Assembly (NCBI GenBank): GCA_035048485.1
Contig: CM068580.1
Coordinates: 61,769,983 to 61,833,982 of the forward strand
Length of the DNA stretch: 64,000 nucleotides
Source of the DNA: Pteria penguin
Taxonomy: Eukaryota > Mollusca > Bivalvia > Pterioida > Pteriidae
Direction: 5' to 3'
The notes beneath the pieces are model-generated. The model was given only the letters and a program-made list of their open reading frames with translations, was not told the DNA's origin and ran no database searches. Of the stretch, positions 57,151 to 64,000 are shown one piece after another. Position 1 is the stretch's first letter. Every line of letters begins with the position of its first letter. The position numbers and the translations under genes were made by a program.

Positions 57151-59440
57151 AGTGTGATACCATCTGTTACATGCAGTGTGTGGTCAGTGTGGTTATCATC
57201 TGTAATATACAGAGTGTGGTCAGTGTGGTTACCATCTGTAACATATAGTGTGTGGTCAGTGTGATTACCATCTGTAACATACAGTGTGTGGTCAGTGTGA
57301 TTACCATTTGTAACATACAGAGTGTTGTCAGTGTGGTTACCATCTGTAACATACAAAGTGTGATCAGTGTGATTACCATCTGTAACATACAGAGTGTGGT
57401 CAGTGTGATGACCGTCTGTAACATACAGAGTATGGTCAATGTGATTAACATCTGTAACATACAGAGTGTGGTCAGTGTGATTACCATCTGTAACATACAG
57501 AGTGTGGTCAGTGTGATTACCATCTGTAACATACAGAGTGTGGTCAGTGTGATACCATCTGTAACATACAGAGTGTGGTCAGTGTGATTACTATCTGTAA
57601 CATACAGAGTGTGGTTAGTGTGATACCATCTGTAACATACAGAGTGTGGTCAGTGTGATTACTATCTGTAACATACAGAGTGTGGTTAGTGTGATTAACA
57701 TCTGTAACATACAGAGTGTGGTCAGTGTGGTTACCATCTGTAACATACAAAGTGTGGTCAATGTGATCACCATCTGTAACATAAAGAATATGGTCAGTGT
57801 GATTACCATCTGTAACATACAGTGTGTGGTCAGTGTGATGACCATCTGTAACATACAGTGTGTGGTCAGTGTGATTACCATCTGTAACATACAGTGTGTG
57901 GTCAGTGTGATGACCATCTGTAACATACAGTTTGTGGTCAGTGTGATGACCATCTCTAACATACAGTGTGTGGTCAGTGTAATTACCATCTGTAACATAC
58001 AGTGTGGTCAGTGTGATGACCATCTGAAACATATAGTGTGTGGTCAGTGTAATTACCATCTGTAACATACAGTGTGTGGTCAGTGTGATTACCATCTGTA
58101 ACATACAGTGTGTGGTCAGTGTGATGACCATCTGTAACATACAGTGTGTGGTCAGTGTGATTACCATCTGTAACATACAGTGTGTGGTCAGTGTGATGAC
58201 CATCTGTAACATACAGTGTGTGGTCAGTGTAATTACCATCTGTAACATACAGTGTGGTCAGTGTGATTACCATCTGAAACATATAGTGTGTGGTCAGTGT
58301 AATTACCATCTGTAACATACAGTGTGTGGTCAGTGTGATTACCATCTGTAACATACAGTGTGTGGTCAGTGTGATGACCGTCTGTAACATACAGAGTGTG
58401 GTCAATGTGATTAACATCTGTAACATACAGAGTGTGGTCAGTGTGATTACCATCTGTAACATACAGAGTGTGGTCAGTGTGATACCATCTGTAACATACA
58501 GAGTGTGGTCAGTGTGATTACTATCTGTAACATACAGAGTGTGGTTAGTGTGATTAACATCTGTAATATACAGAGTGTGGTCAGTGTGGTTACCATCTGT
58601 AACATACAAAGTGTGGTCAATGTGATCACCATCTGTAACATACAGAATATGGTCAGTGTGATTACCATCTGTAACATACAGTGTGTGGTCAGTGTGATGA
58701 CCATCTGTAACATACAGTGTGTGGTCAGTGTGATTACCATCTGTAACATACAGTGTGTGGTCAGTGTGATGACCATCTGTAACATACAGTGTGTGGTCAG
58801 TGTGATGACCATCTGTAACATACAGTGTGTGGTCAGTGTAATTACCATCTGTAACATACAGTGTGGTCAGTGTGATGACCATCTGAAACATATAGTGTGT
58901 GGTCAGTGTAATTACCATCTGTAACATACAGAGTGTGGTCAGTGTGATACCATCTGTAACATACAGAGTGTGGTCAGTGTGATTACCATCTGTAACATAC
59001 AGAGTGTGGTCAGTGTGATTACCATCTGTAACATACAGAGTGTGGTCAGTGTGGTTACCATCTGTAACATACAGAGTTAGGTCAGTGTGATTACCATCTG
59101 TAACATACAGAGTGTGGTCAGTGTGGTTACCATCTGTAACATACAGAGTGTGGTCAGTGTGATTACCATCTGTAACATACAGAGTGTGGTTAGTGTGATT
59201 AACATCTGTAACATACAAAGTGTAGTCAGTATGATGACCATCTGTAACATACAGTGTGTGGTCAGTGTAATTACCATCTGTAACATACAAAGTGTAGTCA
59301 GTGTGATTACCATCTGTAACATACAGAGTATAGTCAGTGTGATTATCATGTGTAACATACAAAGTGTAGTCAATGTGATTACCATCTGTAACATACAGTG
59401 TGTGGTCAGTGTGATGACCATCCATCTGTATCATACAGAA
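57151..59440. repeat. 36-bp satellite, subfamily 2, with an 859-bp higher-order duplication
   Basis: The unit is GTGTGGTCAGTGTGATTACC then ATCTGTAACATACAGA (36 bp), about 63 copies, very similar to each other. Some units lack one base (GTGTGATACCATC), which shifts reading frame. A block beginning near 57615 recurs at 58474 with the same order of variants, an offset of 859 bp. Open frames up to 483 codons (minus, 59434-57983; repeat NHTDHTLYVTDG) arise from the multiple-of-3 unit. Confidence 0.95.
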
Positions 59441-60850
59441 TGTAGACAGTACTTAGTCAAAACTATGGATATACTCAATGTTTACCAAAGTTCAAAACAT
59501 TGTAATTTATTTATGTTAAATTTTACAAAAGTACTAATTTATCTTTTATTTAAAATAGTTATATATTACAGTATTTTGCTGTGACATGTCTGAAGATATT
59601 GTTTGATAAGTATGTCAACTTTTCTTTTTTGTATTTTTTTCTTTTCTGTTGTTTTTTTTAGAGAACAGTTTAATTAATCTATCACAATTATTATATCAGC
59701 TATTGTTTTCTTTCATGTTCTGAGAAAATGGTTTGATTAAATCTTTGACAACTATTTCACCTACTCTTATTTTGTTTCTGAGAAATTAATAATTCCGTCT
59801 TTCTTCCCTTCACCATAAAACTCTAAGAAGTAAAACTTTCAATCGATGCATGAAGTACAACTCACCAAGTATTTTGATCTCAGTGACCTCAAGAGAGGGC
59901 TCTCTAATTCTGGGATGGATAGGACTCGGGTCACATGACATTATTAAAACATTTTTTAGCAAAGGTTGCTAGATCTGTTATGATGTTGCTGACCAGAGTA
60001 ATCTGATTTTGACTAAATTTCTAGAGTGACAGACTCATGTTTTGTTTGTTTGTGAATGAAATCCATATAAAGCATTTATGGTATAATGTGAAGCAACCTT
60101 GTCAAAATACAACCTGAAAAGCCTTATCACCAATAATTGTTTTGCCTCTAAATAAAGGGACTGAAAATTGTGGTCTGTTTAATTTCTGAAGACCCATCGA
60201 TCTTATGAATGAGAAATATGAATGAATCTATACAAGAAATGTTTTTTCGCTACTCCTTTAAGACTCATGGATTTGAGTTTATCATGATGTGATATAAGGG
60301 TAGTTGATTTTATATACCTTCTTTCATATATGATTTATTCATAAAAATCTCTATATTTACACAAAAAGAAGTTAATTTATTTGACCCTTTCAACAGAGTA
60401 TGTTGTCTTCACACTTTTAACTTCTACTCCTGGTAAACATTTACATGGATTGTGTTTAAATGCAATGAAACCCTTCCAGTATGAAAAATTATAGAAAAAG
60501 TGATGGAATTTGAAATTTCACAAGTATTGAGAAAAAATTAAAATAAATAATTTTGCTTTTTATCTAAAAACTGTGTTATCAAAAAACCAAAAATTTACAT
60601 TTTGTCTCAACCTCATTGAAATATAATTTGATGAAGTTTACTTTGTCCTCCACTCCTATCATCCATGTTTCTTTTAACTAAAGCTGTCTGATGTATTTTT
60701 TGTGCTGTAAATTTTATGGATCTGAAGGACGTTTCTTTAGCCCTCCTAACTCATTACGATCATCGTATTGTATACAAATATCTGAAAGTTCTCATGATGA
60801 GGTTACAATGTATTGACTATCGTTCTTTTTGGGTTTGCACATTGGTGATA
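59441..60850. other. Intergenic, AT-rich
   Basis: No gene or repeat was recognised in this stretch. Confidence 0.55.
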
Positions 60851-61112
60851 AAGCAGGTGTAGCTCAATGGACAAAGTGCTTGACTTGTGACAAAGAGGTT
60901 CTGGTTCTGGGTTCAACCCCCACCATTGGCACACCCAGTGTCCCATCTTTCAGACCAAACAGTGAAAACCAAGGTCGTATAAGTCATGGAATGTGAAAGA
61001 TCTCTCACTGCTTCAGGTGGTTCCATTGAAAAGGTATAGATTTATGCAATTCATTGTGCAGATGCCATCACCATATGCATGAAATAATCCTAGAGTGATA
61101 TGATACAATAAC
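60851..61112 (+). repeat. tRNA-derived SINE, family A
   Basis: GCAGGTGTAGCTCAATGGAC (A box), CTGGGTTCAACCCC (B box), GTGTCCCATCTTTCAGACC, TCTCTCACTGCTTCAGGTGG and ATCACCATATGCATGAAATA. The tail is AACAATAACAAG. Its head resembles the 33 kb copy. Confidence 0.85.
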
Positions 61113-61126
61113 AAGCAAATTCAGAG

Positions 61127-61402
61127 AATTGTGGTCCCCCCGCTTTCGGCCATGTCTTAGGTTAAAAAGTTACACTGAAGTAGGTCAAAGGTCTTGGTCA
61201 AGGTCACATGATAAAAAATTTTGGTACCAATGGAATGGTATTGCAATTAGGGACACACATGCCAAATATGAAGGCCCTACGTCTTACGGTTAAAAAGTTA
61301 TGAACAAGGTTAAAGTTTTTGTGACAGTTGGACAGAAAGACCGACGAACAGCCAAATGAGATTTAATGTCCCCATGCTTTTGCAAAAACCGGGGGACAAT
61401 TA
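61127..61402. mobile_element. Non-autonomous DNA transposon with CCCCCCGCTTTC ends
   Basis: AATTGTGGTCCCCCCGCTTT at the left and AACCGGGGGACAATT at the right are inverted. The interior is shared with 12281-12672 (GAAGTAGGTCAAAGGTC, ACACACATGCCAAATATGAA, TACGTCTTACGGTTAAAAAG). It is shorter than the 12 kb copy. Confidence 0.82.
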
Positions 61403-61479
61403 ATCATATACTTCTAATTAACAGACAGAAAAAATCTTCTTGGAACCAATACGACATGGAACCTTGCATGGCTAGGTGG

Positions 61480-61625
61480 CTAGTCAGTAATTTTCATAAC
61501 CAAGTCACAGGTTTCTGTCTCATTCGAAAGATGGATCTGACAAGTTACTTGTGACTGATATGTCATGAGCCAAGCATTTTGCTGACTGAGCTACTTATTC
61601 CACAGCTGGGATGCAAGGATGGACC
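61480..61625 (-). repeat. Possible SINE fragment
   Basis: On the minus strand GAATAAGTAGCTCAGTCAGC looks like an A box, and TCTTTCGAATGAGACAGAAA resembles the start of the family A body. The B box is eroded. Tentative. Confidence 0.4.
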
Positions 61626-62395
61626 CTGTATCAAGAATACGTCTACCTAGCTACACTTCACAAGTTATATAATCTGTGGAAGATTGAAGACAAACCAAGA
61701 TAGCACATGTCCATTGATGATCGAAGTGAAAATGTCTGAAATGATGTATTTTAATCATTTCTTTCAAGGATGTACCACAAAGAAAATGTTTTAAGTTTGC
61801 ATTGTCTATGATGGTCCTGGCCTGGTCTCTTCAACCAAGTCTATACATGTAGGCAGATAAAAGAATGAATTTATGGCAAACTATGTGGCATGACTAAGCT
61901 TTTGAAAAGTTCATTTATTTCAGGAATGGATCACTAAGAAACGTTTTTCTTAAGTTTTCATTGTTTTTACCCATGTCTCTTGAACCAAGAGAAGAATGAA
62001 ATACCTTCACATGACAAAGGTTTTGTGAAGTTGAAACCTATGATTTACAATCAAACTGGTATTCCATTTTCATTTAGAAAATATATGGTAATGTAAGTCA
62101 CTCATGTAGACTACCGGTATTAAATTACAATATGTCATTTATCTTCTGTATTTATTGCACAATGATATACATATGAACATAGCATGATACTACATTGTAT
62201 AAAAGTACATGTATTATGATCATGAATTTGATCAGAATGTACATATCACAATCTAAAACAAACATTCACATGTTGAAGTTCAGGTATACATGTAGGTAAA
62301 ATGTTGATGATGAAATGACTAATAATTGTCGATAAATCCACTGCTGATGGTATTTCAGCTGACTCTGAAAACAATGTATGTGCTGTTGTGCAGGG

Positions 62396-62944
62396 TTACG
62401 ACCATGGTGGTGTCATAGGCTGTGGATTTTGTAGATACGACATAACAACGGCTGATATAGATAGCCTGAAAAAAGAAATAGGAATTATGATAGCATATAC
62501 ATGTACTAGAGGTGAAATTATTATTACTCATTATCAGTTGATAAGTTGACTGCTGAAAGCTTCCAAATAAAAGGAGTCTAAGGCAGGGTTCTCGCTAGAC
62601 TTTTTGAAATTACATTATACACATTATAATTTTGGGACTCATCTTCATTACAAATGTTTAAAAAAAAATACTAATTTTGGTGATCTGTATACATGTACTC
62701 ACATAAAACTACTAAGCATCTGTATACTCACATAAAACTACTAAGCGTTTCTATACTCACATAAAACTACTAAGCATCTGTATACTCACATAAAGCTACT
62801 AAGCATCTGTATACTCACATAAACTACTAAGACTTTAGATACTCACATAAAACTACTAAGCATCTGCTTGGTGTCTTCTGATGTTCTGGAGTTGGCAAAA
62901 CTTATGAAGGAACAATAAACAGCTGCCCAAGCGCACCACTTTAA
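62396..62944 (-). CDS. WDR83OS: WDR83OS (protein Asterix), last two exons, 5' part outside window
   Basis: Minus-strand exons 62944-62847 and 62465-62396 join in phase (AT|G). They encode 55 residues, starting [20 protein letters not shown], then [13 protein letters not shown], then [20 protein letters not shown] and WS before the TAA. This is almost identical to the C-terminal half of animal Asterix, which is about 106 aa. Asterix partners CCDC47 in the PAT complex, which chaperones multipass membrane proteins at the ER. The segment covers the last two hydrophobic helices. The N-terminal exon was not found up to 64000, so the gene is partial here. The donor AT|GTGAGTAT is repeated in tandem in the following intron. 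Confidence 0.95.
62686..62846 (-). repeat. 29-bp tandem array copying the WDR83OS donor, 5 copies
   Basis: On the minus strand the exon ends CAGATGCTTAGTAGTTTTAT|GTGAGTATC. It is followed by five units of about ATGCTTAGTAGTTTTAT|GTG then AGTATACAG. Each unit repeats about 17 exonic bases (encoding LSSF) and about 12 intronic bases with the same strong GTGAGTA donor. The unit is 29 bp, so use of any extra donor would shift the frame. Confidence 0.93.
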
Positions 62945-63239
62945 CTGTGATAAACATACACACACATGTACACATGGTATTGCAAATTTGAAAGACACAA
63001 TGGAGAATTAAGGCATAATGCTTCCCTTGCTCTCAAGTTCTTTTATATATAATATGTTGATTTCAAAATGTTATGTTTTTTAACAACATGAAAGATTTGT
63101 TTGTCACTGTTTAAGATACATGGATTACTTCACCAAAATGGTGGCAGCCAGCGCTAAGTGGTGAAAGAAAGTGGAGTAATTGGTGGTTGTGAGAATCATC
63201 AACCTTCTGCAGGTACACTAGCATACAGTACAGACTAAG
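62945..63239. other. WDR83OS intron, unassigned
   Basis: AT-rich sequence upstream (minus strand) of the penultimate exon. No upstream exon was recognised. Confidence 0.5.
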
Positions 63240-63440
63240 ACAGTGTTTGTAATTTTTCTATTTGCTATAGTGGACCACATCCAGGTGCAATTTCAATAAC
63301 TACACAATACACACTGTATTTAACCAAAGTTTTAATAAGCACAGGTAAATTTAAACCTGGATTCCCTTTGTCATTTAAAGTATTTTTCCCCACTGAGTTT
63401 TGTGCAATTTTTCAAAAACGCCTGCTCTGCACTGTACAAT
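63240..63440. repeat. Interspersed repeat, copy 2 (first copy at 8200-8400)
   Basis: It shares TTTGTAATTTTTC, CACATCCAGGTGCAATTTCA, TACACAATACACACTGTA, AATAAGCACAGGTAAATT and GTTTTGTGCAATTTTTC with the first copy, in the same orientation. No coding content. Confidence 0.65.
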
Positions 63441-64000
63441 GTACCTTGCCACCTGCCCATATCAGGATTAGAACTCAAACATGAGTTGACAGAGATGAGA
63501 GACTACAGAGAATTCCAGTGTAGTGCATAAGTACACTTTGGTCACTATGTATCCTGTCTCCTCAACATACATGTACATGTACAACACCATCATGTAAACC
63601 CACAATACTGGTACAATTACATGTATTAATGTAAGTGAACTGCATGTACAAAACTGTAACTTGCATACAGGGGAATAATGTATGCTTCTGTGAATTAAAC
63701 ATAATTGTTTAGAACAAAATTTCAAAAATGAATATTCATTATGTACATAAATCATAATTGATCATACATGTATCATTACTGAATGCTGAAATGTGAAAAT
63801 ATTCATCAATATAAATCTATTTAATACTCATCTATTAATCAGTAAAGATTAGATGAATAAAAGAAAACTCTCTAAGTTAATGTCACAGCAACAAATCATT
63901 TTAATTTAGCAAATTTTTTTATGTCACTTGTAGACTCAAAAGCATGGAGGTTTTTTTCACATGCTGTGTCCGCTGTGACAAAGGACTCTCCTTTCTTGCT
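63441..64000. other. Right edge of window
   Basis: AT-rich, with many TACATGTA motifs. I see no exon. The missing 5' part of WDR83OS may lie beyond 64000. Confidence 0.45.

Noticed and set aside
57983..59434. 483-codon open frame with NHTDHTLYVTDG repeats (minus), and similar frames on both strands at 55.4-59.6 kb
   Set aside because: The unit is 36 bp, a multiple of 3, so frames open automatically on both strands. Single-base deletions shift the frame mid-array (NHTDHTLYVTDG becomes MLQMVITLTTLC), with no sign of selection for one frame.
62341..62395. Further coding sequence after the WDR83OS stop
   Set aside because: The frame closes with TAA at 62398-62396 right after the expected C-terminus (TPPWS); the rest is 3' UTR.

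Overview
This is nuclear DNA from an invertebrate animal, most likely a bivalve mollusc. It is AT-rich and has long introns with GT-AG junctions, animal gene families, tRNA-derived SINEs, many short DNA transposons and foldbacks, and large minisatellites. No protein reads across one open frame except in repeats, so genes were rebuilt by joining exons by phase and homology remembered from the families.

Four conserved genes are present. LRRC42 (plus, 85-9220, 5 coding exons, 426 aa) has a decayed Penelope-like retroelement in intron 3. ZRANB2 (minus, 27296-15645, 8 exons, 269 aa) has two RanBP2-type zinc fingers and an acidic/SR tail. ERMP1 (plus, 27899-49731, 14 exons, 890 aa) is an ER-membrane M28 metallopeptidase with all metal-ligand residues visible. 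The last two exons of WDR83OS/Asterix (minus, 62944-62396) lie near the right edge; its start is probably outside the window. ZRANB2 and ERMP1 are divergent, with 602 bp between start codons. One unassigned minus-strand terminal-exon candidate lies at 11763-12111.

Layout: 1-9.2 kb LRRC42 with a Penelope-like element and a related minisatellite; 9.2-15.6 kb intergenic SINEs, a MITE and the orphan exon; 15.6-27.3 kb ZRANB2 with a dead Tigger/pogo element; 27.3-27.9 kb shared promoter interval; 27.9-50.9 kb ERMP1; 51-62.4 kb intergenic DNA with Tigger-like and foldback elements and a 4 kb 36-bp satellite; 62.4-64 kb WDR83OS.

The most unusual pattern is that four tandem arrays in introns appear to be copies of the adjacent exon-intron junction itself: the acceptor of ERMP1 exon 2, the donor of ERMP1 exon 11, the donor of ZRANB2 exon 4 and the donor of the penultimate WDR83OS exon. 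Each array therefore lines up many decoy splice sites beside the real one. The second notable item is a Penelope-like element whose GIY-YIG endonuclease lies upstream of its reverse transcriptase (the permuted, Naiad-type order), with a minisatellite that seems to have grown from the same element's 3' end. All calls come from reading the sequence by eye, without alignment software or transcript data.
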